A stretch of 64,000 bases of DNA from Psychrobacter piscatorii (GCF_904846415.1 NZ_CAJHAR010000015.1:1-64000), one strand, 5' to 3'; positions 26,409 through 34,998 are shown, counted from the stretch's first letter. A program made the numbers and translations. The notes: a model not told the origin generated them from the sequence alone.

Positions 26409-26777
26409 TCATGATCCACGATAGGTACTATAACCATGCGCACTCAGAAGTAGTGGCACGTGATAGTGGCTGGCGTCTTTTACCACAAAGTCGATAACCA
26501 CTTGCGGATAAAATGCCGTCAGCTGCTGGGCGTCAAAATAAGACTGGGTATCGAACGTTATGGTATAGCGCCCGATAGCGAGATTACCTTCATTGTCATC
26601 AATAGCTGCATCAAATTGCCAAGCATCTGGTGTCACGCGGCCATCGGTATTGGTCGTCCCATGTGCAAGTAGTATCGTGTCACCACTGTCTTGTATGCGA
26701 TGTAAGGTGACAGCGATATCAGCGGCAGGCGTGCCCAAATGAGTATCTAAGATATGTGATGATAGGGTGGCAGACAT
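26409..26777 (-). CDS. hiuH: 5-Hydroxyisourate hydrolase (transthyretin-like)
   Basis: Hydrolyses 5-hydroxyisourate to OHCU after PuuD. 122 residues with the three family marks: LSSHILDTHLGTPAADI at the N-terminus (active-site His), RYTITFDTQSYF in the middle, and the C-terminal tetrapeptide YRGS in HGYSTYRGS. It is cytosolic, with no signal peptide. Flanked by uraD and puuD in the leftward operon; this trio converts urate to S-allantoin without spontaneous racemisation. Confidence 0.96.
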   Translation of the reverse strand: MSATLSSHILDTHLGTPAADIAVTLHRIQDSGDTILLAHGTTNTDGRVTPDAWQFDAAIDDNEGNLAIGRYTITFDTQSYFDAQQLTAFYPQVVIDFVVKDASHYHVPLLLSAHGYSTYRGS

Positions 26778-26915
26778 AATGCTTCCTTTGTATTCAGTAA
26801 AAACGTAAATAGGGTGGTAAAGCTAGCGCAGCTTATAATTAGGGTGTTATATGAGCATCAATAATACGGTGTATTGTTGATTGGCTGTCAAATCGCTAAT
26901 TAACAACTGGTTTAA

Positions 26916-27437
26916 CTAAGCATTGCCTAATAGTTTGCTTAGACGTAAACGTGTGATTTTATTTTGTTCTGCGGCGGCATTAGCGAGTTCTGTTGCGTGA
27001 TCATTTGGCAGGCGCGCCAAGAGCAAATCGAGCATTTGCGCCGCGCTTTTGCCGGTTGCAAAGACAATAAAAATAAACCCAAATTTATCAAGATAATCTT
27101 GATTGCCTTTAGCGAGCGCTTCGAGTACATCGTCTGCCGCATCGTTAGCGCCAGACTGCTCATGTGCAGCGCTATCTTGTGTATTGCGATATTTCTCTTT
27201 TAAAGAAGCCACATTACCGATTTGTGGATGTCCATCAAACGCTTCTAGCAAGTTGGTCTCATTGGTTTGCACGTCATGCCAGATAGCATCGCTATTCGCT
27301 AAGAGCGCATCGAAATCTGCAAAAGGACGCGCATTGGCAAGCTTATTTGCCCAAACGCTACTGGTACAGCAGGTTAAAAGCTGAGCAATAGCTACTTCCT
27401 GAGACAAATCATTAAATTGCGCTAAGGTTAAGCTCAT
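26916..27437 (-). CDS. uraD: OHCU decarboxylase
   Basis: Decarboxylates OHCU to S-allantoin. 173 residues from the ATG at 27437, which has AAGGAT eight bases upstream; the frame continues to 27512 but without similarity or a ribosome-binding site. Conserved marks are the catalytic-histidine motif FDGHPQIGN, YLDKFGFIFIVFATGKSA near residue 125 and the C-terminal NKITRLRLSKLL. First gene of the leftward operon, about 325 bases from the RutR-like operator at 27763-27778, which overlaps a possible leftward -35 element. Confidence 0.94.
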   Translation of the reverse strand: MSLTLAQFNDLSQEVAIAQLLTCCTSSVWANKLANARPFADFDALLANSDAIWHDVQTNETNLLEAFDGHPQIGNVASLKEKYRNTQDSAAHEQSGANDAADDVLEALAKGNQDYLDKFGFIFIVFATGKSAAQMLDLLLARLPNDHATELANAAAEQNKITRLRLSKLLGNA

Positions 27438-27904
27438 GATGATATCCTTTTTGTTGGTATGACAGCCCATTATGTGGACTGGATAACTATTGTTTAATAA
27501 AGGTTTATACATGGTGGTTTTTTGCTTAGACTTAGCGATAGCAATCGATGTTTTTATGGTTTGTTTTTTAGTTTTTCGACGTTTGCATTTTTAGTTAGGC
27601 AAGCCCGCAGGCCATGTTTAAGTTGCTAGCTTTCTAATCATGATAAATTGACGATACAGAACGTATTTTTTGAGGAAATACTAATAGTTGAGCCGCAAAA
27701 TGACATGGCAGTATAGTTTTGGTCGTAATACGTGTGATTTATAATTACCATTCTGCTAAAACCTGACTAATTGGTCAACTGTTTTATGAGAATTTTTTGT
27801 TTAGTGGCTCATGCTGCGAAAATCTGTGTATTGATATATAAAAACATTCAAAAATATAGCGACTATTTTGTCGAACCAGCCACTTGGAGTGAGATACCAT
27901 TGTT
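27438..27904. other. Divergent uraD-tetR regulatory region
   Basis: 467 A/T-rich bases between divergent uraD and the regulator gene. The notable content is the operator at 27763-27778 and a TATAAT at 27740-27745 facing the regulator. The leftward transcript would carry an untranslated leader of about 300 bases. I recognise no riboswitch or small gene. Confidence 0.5.
27763..27778. promoter_or_regulatory. RutR-like operator next to the regulator gene
   Basis: CTGACTAATTGGTCAA matches 14 of 16 positions of the reverse complement of the site inside the xdhA promoter. It carries one full RutR half site (TGGTCAA). Its right arm, read leftward, is TTGACC, which with CAGAAT 17 bases further on forms a possible promoter towards uraD. 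It also lies just downstream of a possible rightward -10 (27740-27745) for the regulator, which would fit autoregulation. Confidence 0.66.
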
Positions 27905-28570
27905 ATGACTCAAGATAATCAGAAAGAGGATATCCTGACTACTGATGCGCCATCGCATCGTAGTCAACAAGTTACGCGCGCGCACAATCAAGCGTTGATA
28001 CTGGCAGCCGCTGAAGAGGAGTTCGTGCTCCAAAGCTATCGCGGCGCTACAATGCAAGGCATCGCTGATCGAGCAGGACTGCCTAAAGCCAACGTTCACT
28101 ATTATTTTAAAAACAAAAAAAACCTATATATGGCGGTGCTACGCTCGATTATTGAAGAATGGAATGACGGCTTGGTGACCATGACAGTGGACAGCGATCC
28201 AAAAACCGTCATTGAAAAGTTTGTCCGTACCAAGCTGCATCAAGCTTTTGTCAATCCGAGTCGTCATAAGTTGTTTGCCATTGAGGTTATCGGCGGTGCG
28301 CCTCACTTGCACGAATTTATGTCCACAACGATGAAAGAGTGGGTAAATGATAAAGCGCAAGTCATGAAAGAATGGCATGAGCAAGGCAAGATTGGGATTA
28401 CAGACCCCTTGCAGCTACTAATTTTGATATGGGCGACGACCCAGCGTTACGCTGAATTTGAGATTGAAATTGTCGGCTTAATGGACAAAACAGCTTATGA
28501 CGCAGAAGATGAAGCACGCGCAGCAGAGTTTTTAGTACCCTTTATCTTACGAGGTTGCGGGCTTGAGTGA
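27905..28570 (+). CDS. TetR-family regulator, RutR-like, probable purine-catabolism repressor
   Basis: 221 residues. An N-terminal TetR DNA-binding domain has its helix-turn-helix at about residues 48-79 (MQGIADRAGLPKANVHYYF, then the typical KKNLYMAVL). A RutR-type ligand-binding domain follows, with HKLFAIEVIGGAPHLHEFM and a C-terminal ATTQRYAEFE helix. E. coli RutR senses uracil or thymine and controls pyrimidine and purine degradation genes. Here the neighbours are all purine catabolic genes, so a purine-derived ligand is plausible but unproven. Two RutR-like palindromes bracket the region. The start has GGAG rather far upstream (about 16 bases), so an unusual nearby start is possible. 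Confidence 0.85.
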   Translation: MTQDNQKEDILTTDAPSHRSQQVTRAHNQALILAAAEEEFVLQSYRGATMQGIADRAGLPKANVHYYFKNKKNLYMAVLRSIIEEWNDGLVTMTVDSDPKTVIEKFVRTKLHQAFVNPSRHKLFAIEVIGGAPHLHEFMSTTMKEWVNDKAQVMKEWHEQGKIGITDPLQLLILIWATTQRYAEFEIEIVGLMDKTAYDAEDEARAAEFLVPFILRGCGLE

Positions 28571-28620
28571 CTGTGCTAAAAGCAGACTTGAAACTTGTCT
28601 TTGTCTATTGTCGCCAACAA

Positions 28621-28659
28621 AGAAGCCTTAACCATAATGAATATGGTTGAGGCTTTCTT
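28621..28659. terminator. Bidirectional terminator between the tetR gene and tolB
   Basis: AGAAGCCTTAACCATA / TATGGTTGAGGCTTTCT with a short loop. It lies between convergent genes, with T-rich bases on the plus side and a TTCTTTGTTGG stretch on the minus side. Confidence 0.8.
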
Positions 28660-28698
28660 GTGTGAGTAAATTCTAACGTTATGAATCAGTTGCCTAAA

Positions 28699-29991
28699 TT
28701 ACTTTGGACTTGATGACCATACGGGTGAGCGGATGATGCCTTGTCCTGATTTACCGAACGCTTCGCCACCATTCAATGATTTAATCGTTAGTACGCCTTT
28801 GCCACCTTGAGTTGACGCATAGACCACGCGCTTGCCATTGGGAGAGAAGCTTGGGGCTTCATCGATGCCCGTATTGCCAAGGTTGGTCGTTACCGCACCA
28901 TTACTATTCATAATAGCGGCTGAGCGTCCACTTAAAAAGGCGATTTGTGTCCCGTCACTACTGAACTGCGGGCTAGTCGCATAGCCACTATTTGATACTT
29001 TGGTCGTGCGTCCTGAGCCAAACTCATAACGATAGACTTGTGGTTTGTTAAAGCCAGTTTTGTCACTGACAAATACAAATGATTTGCCATCAGGGGCGTA
29101 GCTTGGTTGCACTTCACTGCTTGGCAAATTAGTGAGTCGTCTAGGAGTGCCGCCGCTGGCGCTCATCTCATAGATATCGGCACTGCCCTCAAAGCTACTA
29201 GAGAATAGTATCTTGCTACCATCAGGAGAGAATGACGGACTCATGTTGCTACCGGCAAAAGGCGTAAGCGCACTTGCGCCACCACCACTGACGTTTTGAA
29301 TGTAGATGACGGGATATGATTTTTCGCGTTGCACTGAGTAGGCAATGCGATTGCCATCAGGTGACCATGCTGGTGAGAAGATAGACCCTGCCACCTCAGT
29401 GATGGTTTTGGCATTTTCGCCATCAGCATCCATCACTTTTAGACGAGAGACTTTTTGTTTGCCAGTGCCTGTTTCTTCGATATAAGCAATACGCCCTGAG
29501 AAATCTCCTGGAATACCCGTAATCAGCTCATAGACTTTATCTGCGATGACGTGACCGGCGTAGCGCATGCTTTCTCTATTATTGTCAGCGGTTAGGCTTT
29601 GCTTGCCTTCTATCACGCGACCAGATTTGACATCGATGACTTCATAATCGGTGACGATTTTGCCGCGATTGGTACGAGTGCTGCCGACGACCAAATAAGG
29701 TATGCCCATGCTTTGCCATACTGGCAGTGTGCCTGCCAGCTCGCTACTGCTGCGTGGCTGCTGCGGTAGGTTTTGGCTGGTGACTTTTAGTTCTGTATTG
29801 CTCAAATCATTTAAGATAATAGGGGACAAAACAGAGTCACCTGCGAATGGTACAAACGCGACTTGGTTTTGTTGGACAGGAATCTCGTAGTCCAATTCTA
29901 ATACGACAGGGGCTGCGAGCCCGCTTTGCGAGATCAGCAGTGTTGAAGTGCTCGCAAGTAAAGAGGCTAGTAGCTTTTTATGAGTATGCAT
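28699..29991 (-). CDS. tolB: Periplasmic Tol-Pal translocation protein TolB
   Basis: Periplasmic beta-propeller of the Tol-Pal system, which maintains outer-membrane integrity and constriction during division. 430 residues: a Sec signal peptide (KKLLASLLASTSTLLISQ, probable cleavage after GLA near residue 26), an N-terminal TolB_N domain, and about five propeller repeats with the pattern SPSFSPDG / SPAWSPDGNRIAY / QPSYAPDGK. Last gene of the leftward tolQRAB cluster, 133 bases after tolA. No pal gene follows; the next gene is the convergent regulator. Confidence 0.96.
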   Translation of the reverse strand: MHTHKKLLASLLASTSTLLISQSGLAAPVVLELDYEIPVQQNQVAFVPFAGDSVLSPIILNDLSNTELKVTSQNLPQQPRSSSELAGTLPVWQSMGIPYLVVGSTRTNRGKIVTDYEVIDVKSGRVIEGKQSLTADNNRESMRYAGHVIADKVYELITGIPGDFSGRIAYIEETGTGKQKVSRLKVMDADGENAKTITEVAGSIFSPAWSPDGNRIAYSVQREKSYPVIYIQNVSGGGASALTPFAGSNMSPSFSPDGSKILFSSSFEGSADIYEMSASGGTPRRLTNLPSSEVQPSYAPDGKSFVFVSDKTGFNKPQVYRYEFGSGRTTKVSNSGYATSPQFSSDGTQIAFLSGRSAAIMNSNGAVTTNLGNTGIDEAPSFSPNGKRVVYASTQGGKGVLTIKSLNGGEAFGKSGQGIIRSPVWSSSPK

Positions 29992-30124
29992 GGGTCAATG
30001 GCGCTCCTAAAATTAATATGATAGTCATTTTTATAGTCGATGAGGCAAGCATTTAGATGAAAAAATAATGGGATAAAAGCCGCTTAACATCACGTTATCA
30101 ATAATACAAGACGCTAGCAACTGG

Positions 30125-31150
30125 TTAATTGCTACCTTTAAACTTTATGGTAAAGGTAGGGTATTTGGGGTCATCAGCATCGATTGGTAGGCTACCTGTG
30201 TTGAGCACTGCTTGTTTGGCAGCTTCATTGACGACGCTATCAGGACCAGATGCGCTAACATTGACCACGTCACCATTCGCATTGACGGTGATGGTTAAGG
30301 TGGCACGCTGGGTAGAGCCTTTCGCTGCGGTAGGCGGCGTATAGTTGCGCTTGATTAGATTGATGATCTCACTATTGCTGGCTCCGCGGCTACCACTTGA
30401 GGCAGAGCGACTACTACCTTTAGAGGTGCTAGAGGTGGATGTGTCCCCAGAGATGGTGGATTGACCATCTGAGAGACTAAAGGTTCGGCCTGCATTGCCA
30501 GAACCCTCTGTATCAATCTGTATATTACGATCGTTAGCCGTGGGGCGTCTGATCTTGGGCGGGTTGTTTTGCTTTTGACGAAAATCTCCGAGCCGTTTTT
30601 GCTCTTCGATCATCTGCTCTCTTTTGTCTTGCTCTACTTGATCAAGCTCTTCTATCGCAGATTCGTCTAGCTGCGCTGCCCACTCAGCCATTCTGCGCTC
30701 ATACTCTTGGTTTTGTTCACGCAAGCGTTGATGTTGCTCTTCACTCATCAGCATAGGCTGACTGGCAGGCTCATCAGATCGCGTAAATACAGGGACACGC
30801 TGAGAGTTCGGCTGGCTTGGATTTTGAGCACTTGTGCTACTACTGCTTGATGCTTCTTGTTGAGCGCTACTGGCTGATTCGCTGGTGCTGCTATCCATTT
30901 GCATGGCGCTAGCTGCTGCACGATTGGCCAATATCTGTCCTTGCATTTCAGCGAGCTGCTCAGGAGATACCATGACCGTCTCGATGCTACCAGCAGTCTC
31001 AACCTCAGTGGTTTGATAGTTATAAACCAGTATGCCGATTATAAGACCATGTGCTAGCAAACTGAGCAACGTAGGCAGTGTTAGCCCGTTGCCTTCAGGT
31101 TCGGTGGGGACATAGACGGCAGGCGCATTATGCATGGTATGGATACTCAT
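30125..31150 (-). CDS. tolA: TolA, Tol-Pal inner-membrane linker
   Basis: Bridges TolQR in the inner membrane with TolB/Pal. 341 residues: a short cytoplasmic N-terminus, one membrane segment (LLSLLAHGLIIGILVYNY, about residues 27-44), an S/Q/A-rich then E/R/Q-rich helical middle (residues 90-200), a serine-rich linker, and a C-terminal TonB/TolA-like domain from about residue 255 with KGSTQRATLTITVNANGDV and DPKYPTFTIKFK. It is shorter than E. coli TolA (421) because domain II is compact. 76 bases after tolR. Confidence 0.9.
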   Translation of the reverse strand: MSIHTMHNAPAVYVPTEPEGNGLTLPTLLSLLAHGLIIGILVYNYQTTEVETAGSIETVMVSPEQLAEMQGQILANRAAASAMQMDSSTSESASSAQQEASSSSSTSAQNPSQPNSQRVPVFTRSDEPASQPMLMSEEQHQRLREQNQEYERRMAEWAAQLDESAIEELDQVEQDKREQMIEEQKRLGDFRQKQNNPPKIRRPTANDRNIQIDTEGSGNAGRTFSLSDGQSTISGDTSTSSTSKGSSRSASSGSRGASNSEIINLIKRNYTPPTAAKGSTQRATLTITVNANGDVVNVSASGPDSVVNEAAKQAVLNTGSLPIDADDPKYPTFTIKFKGSN

Positions 31151-31226
31151 GAACGTGGTTTATCGGATTGGCTGCTATGATGTGACATGCCTATTATGAT
31201 GTAACAAACCTATATAGAAGGTATAG

Positions 31227-31688
31227 CTATTGGAGTGATGGCGTCGGTAGAGGCGCACCAGTCAATAACCCTACTTTTTCTATACCTGCCTGCTGCAAAG
31301 TTGCCATGAGCGTCATGATAGCGCCATATTGGTTATTTTGATCAGCATTAATCATCACTTGCAATGGCTCGGTGTTGGTATTACCGCTCTGAGATTGTAA
31401 GTTCGATAAAGTATTGATTAGCTCAGGCTCACTGATAGGCAAATCGATATTGTTTTCATAACTGATAAAAATCTCACCACTGTCAGTCAATGAGACAATG
31501 ACAGGCAATTGGCTCTGACTCATGGTATTGGTTTGTTCTTTTGGCAAATCAACATCGACACCCGTAATGAGCATGGGTGCGGTCACCATAAATATCACCA
31601 ATAGCACCAGCATAACGTCGATGTAAGGAACGACGTTCATCTCTGCATTCAGCGCTTTTTTCTCACGGCGATAGGGATTTGGTTTCAT
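31227..31688 (-). CDS. tolR: TolR, ExbD-family subunit
   Basis: Proton-channel partner of TolQ. 153 residues with one N-terminal membrane helix containing the essential aspartate in VVPYIDVMLVLLVIFMVTAP (about residues 20-39) and a periplasmic domain. The N-terminal lead EKKALNAEMN is typical. Its start overlaps the tolQ stop by four bases (ATGA), indicating coupled translation. Confidence 0.95.
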   Translation of the reverse strand: MKPNPYRREKKALNAEMNVVPYIDVMLVLLVIFMVTAPMLITGVDVDLPKEQTNTMSQSQLPVIVSLTDSGEIFISYENNIDLPISEPELINTLSNLQSQSGNTNTEPLQVMINADQNNQYGAIMTLMATLQQAGIEKVGLLTGAPLPTPSLQ

Positions 31689-32407
31689 AGCCCATTCACC
31701 TGAGTGGCACTCACTTGAGTCTCTCTAGCAACGGGGCTTTGCACACTGGTCTCGCGCTGTAGCATGCCTGTCATCTCGTCACAGAACAATGCTCGTGAAT
31801 CATAAAGACGGCTAGATTTTGCCGTAAAATGATTGTATGCCAATACAGCAGGAATAGCGGCAAATAAACCCATTGCCGTCGCAATCAGCGCCTCAGCAAT
31901 ACCAGGTGCGACAGAGGCTAGTGTGGCTTGCTCCGTTTGCGACAGTCCCAAAAACGCATTCATGATGCCCCAAACGGTTCCGAACAGTCCGATGTAAGGA
32001 GCTACCGAGCCGACACTCGCTAGCGTCGTCAGTCCTGACTCGAGTAATTGCTGCTGACGGCCCAAGCCGACGCGCAGTTTACGCTCAACACCGTCGATGA
32101 TGTCATCTTTAGGTTGACGCTTTTTGTGCATTCTTAGATATTCTGAAAATCCCACATAAAAAATCTGCTCAAGTCCTTGGCGATCAGGTGAGCCTTGTAC
32201 GCCTTGATACAGCTTTGCTAAATCTTCGCCTGACCAAAACCAAGTCTCAAATTGTTGATCAAAGTTTTTGGCCGTACCGAGCCGTGCACTCATACGGAAA
32301 ATAATGACCCAACTGAATAAAGAGGCTAACAGCAGTAACGCCATCACAATCTGTACCAATAGACTGGCTTGGGTAATAAGATCAATAATATTTAATGATT
32401 CAGGCAT
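31685..32407 (-). CDS. tolQ: TolQ, MotA/ExbB-family proton channel
   Basis: Inner-membrane channel that energises Tol-Pal. 240 residues with three membrane helices: near residues 14-36 (ASLLVQIVMALLLLASLFSW), around residue 130 (GSVAPYIGLFGTVWGIMNAF, the channel motif) and around residue 170 (ALIATAMGLFAAIPAVLAYN). First gene of the tol cluster; no ybgC lies upstream. Confidence 0.96.
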   Translation of the reverse strand: MPESLNIIDLITQASLLVQIVMALLLLASLFSWVIIFRMSARLGTAKNFDQQFETWFWSGEDLAKLYQGVQGSPDRQGLEQIFYVGFSEYLRMHKKRQPKDDIIDGVERKLRVGLGRQQQLLESGLTTLASVGSVAPYIGLFGTVWGIMNAFLGLSQTEQATLASVAPGIAEALIATAMGLFAAIPAVLAYNHFTAKSSRLYDSRALFCDEMTGMLQRETSVQSPVARETQVSATQVNGL

Positions 32408-32962
32408 GTAATGGACTCACGGATAATTGACAACAGCTGGTTTAAATAAAGATATTCAAAACCAAACGAACCCTAAAAATAATACTCACGCTTTCTTGTT
32501 CAATCCTCAAGGTGGTACTGACATCAACAATCTTGTTTAATAAAGATCCTCTGATCATAAGTCCAACCACTGAGACATCAACATAATGACCTGTTAGTTT
32601 ACTTCTAAATGAAAGAAACGTCATTATTAATGTGTTAACCAGACAAAAAGTACGATATAGCAAATATTAAGTATCTTAGCGATATAGTGGCAGCTCATTA
32701 CTAATATACACAAAGGATTTGGTCTAGAGACTATAAGAAAATTCAAATTTGTATAGACTTTTCGTCGTTATAAAAGTGGTGTTTTTAATTGCTTTTTTAT
32801 ACGAGTTAGACATTATCAGCGATTGAGTTTGTAAGACAACTCGTCTAATATGTTACGCTTTGTTACTACATTATTCTTACTGCGGCATCGCCATTTTGCT
32901 GAGGTCATGTTTAATTTTAGGTAGTGGTGACTTTTTATTAGCCAGTCGGGGGCGACACACTT
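32408..32962. other. Divergent tolQ-permease promoter region
   Basis: 555 A/T-rich bases between divergent genes with no credible gene on either strand. The permease gene has GGGGG-rich bases (CAGTCGGGGGCG) as a ribosome-binding site. A spaced inverted repeat at 32801-32844 is listed separately. Confidence 0.45.
32801..32844 (+). repeat. Inverted repeat in the permease leader
   Basis: ACGAGTT (32801-32807) and AACTCGT (32838-32844) enclose 30 bases. It lies about 120 bases upstream of the permease start. It could close a multi-helix RNA element, but I find no match to the conserved core of the purine riboswitch, and the inner bases form no obvious stems. Confidence 0.3.
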
Positions 32963-34258
32963 ATGAATGCAATTGAACGCTATTTTGGGATTAATGGTGA
33001 CAATACCACGATCAAAACAGAAATCGTCGCTGGTATAACCACGTTTTTGACGATGGCTTATATTATCTTTGTTAACCCTAATGTCTTAGCCGATGCAGGT
33101 ATGGACAAAGGGGCCGTATTTGTCGCAACCTGTGTGGCCGCAGCGGTCGGTTGTTTCATCATGGGTATCTATGCCCGACTACCAGTGGCGTTAGCACCAG
33201 GCATGGGATTGAACGCTTTCTTCACCTATGGCGTGGTCTTAGGGATGGGGTATGCATGGCAAACCGCGCTGGGAGCAGTGTTCTTGTCAGGTTGTATCTT
33301 TGTTCTATTAAGCCTCTTTAAGATTCGTGAGGCAATCATTAATGCGATTCCAAACTCTCTCAAAAACGGCGTAGTCGCTGGTATCGGGGCATTCTTGGCT
33401 TTTATTGCTTTGCAGAGTGCAGGTATCATCGTTAATCATGATGCGACTTTGGTTGCCCTTGGTGATATGACGTCATTTGGTCCTGTATTGGCATCTCTAG
33501 GTTTTGTCGTCATTATCGGTCTGTCTTATAAAAGAGTCCCAGGCGCGGTAACCATTGGTATTTTGCTGGTTGCTCTGATTAGCTTGCTAATGGGCTATAC
33601 ACAGTTTACCGGTATCATATCGGCACCACCTTCAATCGCGCCGACACTGATGCAGCTCGATATCGCTGGCGCATTTGATGTTGGTATGATCAGTGTGATC
33701 TTCGCTTTCTTATTTGTGGATTTGTTTGATACTGCAGGTACGCTCATTGCGACCACTAGCCAAGCAAAGCTAACGGACAAAGATGGCAATATCCCGAATA
33801 TGGGCAAAGCGCTATTAGCAGACTCAACAGCGACAGTCGCAGGCTCTTTACTTGGTACGTCATCGACAACCAGTTATATTGAAAGTATCTCGGGCATTGC
33901 CTCAGGTGGCCGCACAGGATTGATGGCAGTCACTGTTGGTGTGTTATTTTTACTAAGCATTTTCTTTTCTCCATTAGCCGGTATGATCCCAGCCTATGCG
34001 ACTGCAGGTGCCATATTTTATGTTGCCGTACTGATGATGGGCACCTTAAAAGACATCGACTGGAGCGACTTAACAGAAGCAGCACCAGTGGTCGTGGTAT
34101 TGCTATTCACACCGCTTACATACTCTATCGCTGACGGCATCGCACTTGGTTTTATTACCTTTACGGCTGTAAAAGCAATTGCAGGCAAGTTTGCAGATAT
34201 CAGTATCGCTGTCTGGATTTTGACTGCTATATTGTTGTTCAAGATTATTTTCTTATAA
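32963..34258 (+). CDS. NCS2-family purine permease (AzgA/GhxP-like)
   Basis: Inner-membrane proton symporter, probably for hypoxanthine, guanine or adenine. 431 residues with 12 or more hydrophobic segments. Hallmarks of the AzgA branch are ERYFGINGDNTTIKTEIVAG at the N-terminus, GITTFLTMAYIIFVNP, APGMGLNAFFTYGVV near residue 80, FLFVDLFDTAGTLIA near residue 250 and GTSSTTSYIESISGIASGGRTGL near residue 300. Its likely job fits the purine catabolic region 5 kb away. However, the tol genes intervene, and no RutR-like palindrome was found upstream, so co-regulation is not supported. Confidence 0.92.
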   Translation: MNAIERYFGINGDNTTIKTEIVAGITTFLTMAYIIFVNPNVLADAGMDKGAVFVATCVAAAVGCFIMGIYARLPVALAPGMGLNAFFTYGVVLGMGYAWQTALGAVFLSGCIFVLLSLFKIREAIINAIPNSLKNGVVAGIGAFLAFIALQSAGIIVNHDATLVALGDMTSFGPVLASLGFVVIIGLSYKRVPGAVTIGILLVALISLLMGYTQFTGIISAPPSIAPTLMQLDIAGAFDVGMISVIFAFLFVDLFDTAGTLIATTSQAKLTDKDGNIPNMGKALLADSTATVAGSLLGTSSTTSYIESISGIASGGRTGLMAVTVGVLFLLSIFFSPLAGMIPAYATAGAIFYVAVLMMGTLKDIDWSDLTEAAPVVVVLLFTPLTYSIADGIALGFITFTAVKAIAGKFADISIAVWILTAILLFKIIFL

Positions 34259-34298
34259 TGCAAGGCGTTATAAGACATTAGATAGTGTCTTAAACAAG

Positions 34299-34336
34299 AA
34301 ACCCTCCTTATCATTTGATGACAAGGAGGGTTTTTC
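34299..34336 (+). terminator. Terminator of the NCS2 permease gene
   Basis: ACCCTCCTT / AAGGAGGGT with an inner TCAT/ATGA extension, followed by TTTTTC. Confidence 0.9.
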
Positions 34337-34998
34337 TTTGTCAGTAAATAAGCCTATCGTCTTGATCTAAGCCCTGTATGCTCGATGCTAATGTTTGGTA
34401 TTTTTGTTACTAGTGTTAAGCAGCGTGATGACAAACTATAGGCAATAGCAAACAAAAAAACGTAACCAAAGCGTCATAGTCAGTAAATTGCTTGTAAGTT
34501 ATTGTTATTTAGATAGAAATTAATTATTTGAAAATGATTAATTTCGTTAGTTTGAAAAAAAATTTCGTGATATTATAGCCGAGTTAAGCGCATCACCTCA
34601 ATCAACGCCGTAGAGGTTTTTCTTACAGTGAATTAGCATCATCAAAGATGACAGATTTGTAATTATTAGAGCGATTTTTCGGTTCAATAAGGCGATATTT
34701 GGTCATCACACTCCTTTCACTACTAACAAGAAGAAGGCACTAATGCCGCTTAGCTTTTCGTTGTTGCCTTTGTATTGTTAACGTAGCCCGTTTAACAGTC
34801 TAACGACCTACTTAACCGTCTCCAGCCTATGCTGGATTTTTAGTTTTGTGATGGCGCCGTTTGGTCTTTTGATTATTGCTGTGAATATCCGTCAGTAACC
34901 ACTATTTTTTGATAGCGGTTACGAGTAGTTATACAGGACGATCAGACTTCCTAAAGCACCATTTATTATGGTTTTTAAACGATAGTTATGGAGTTATT
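34337..34998 (+). promoter_or_regulatory. Long structured leader of putA
   Basis: 662 bases with no gene. Three symmetrical elements are visible. GAAATTAAT/ATTAATTTC (34516-34545) lies just ahead of an A/T-rich promoter-like stretch (TTGAAA at 34552, TATTATA near 34571). TCCAGC/GCTGGA with a 4-base loop and TTTTTAGTTTT behind it (34821-34846) looks like an intrinsic terminator. GTAACCACTAT/ATAGCGGTTAC with a 6-base loop and one mismatch (34895-34922) follows. If transcription starts near 34580, the terminator-like hairpin lies inside the leader and may attenuate putA. The functional reading is inference. Confidence 0.45.
34821..34846 (+). terminator. Terminator-like hairpin within the putA leader
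   Basis: A six-base-pair stem TCCAGC/GCTGGA with loop CTAT is followed directly by TTTTTAGTTTT, 153-178 bases before the putA start. It faces putA and there is no gene upstream for it to terminate after the NCS2 terminator, so an attenuator is the simplest reading. Confidence 0.5.
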
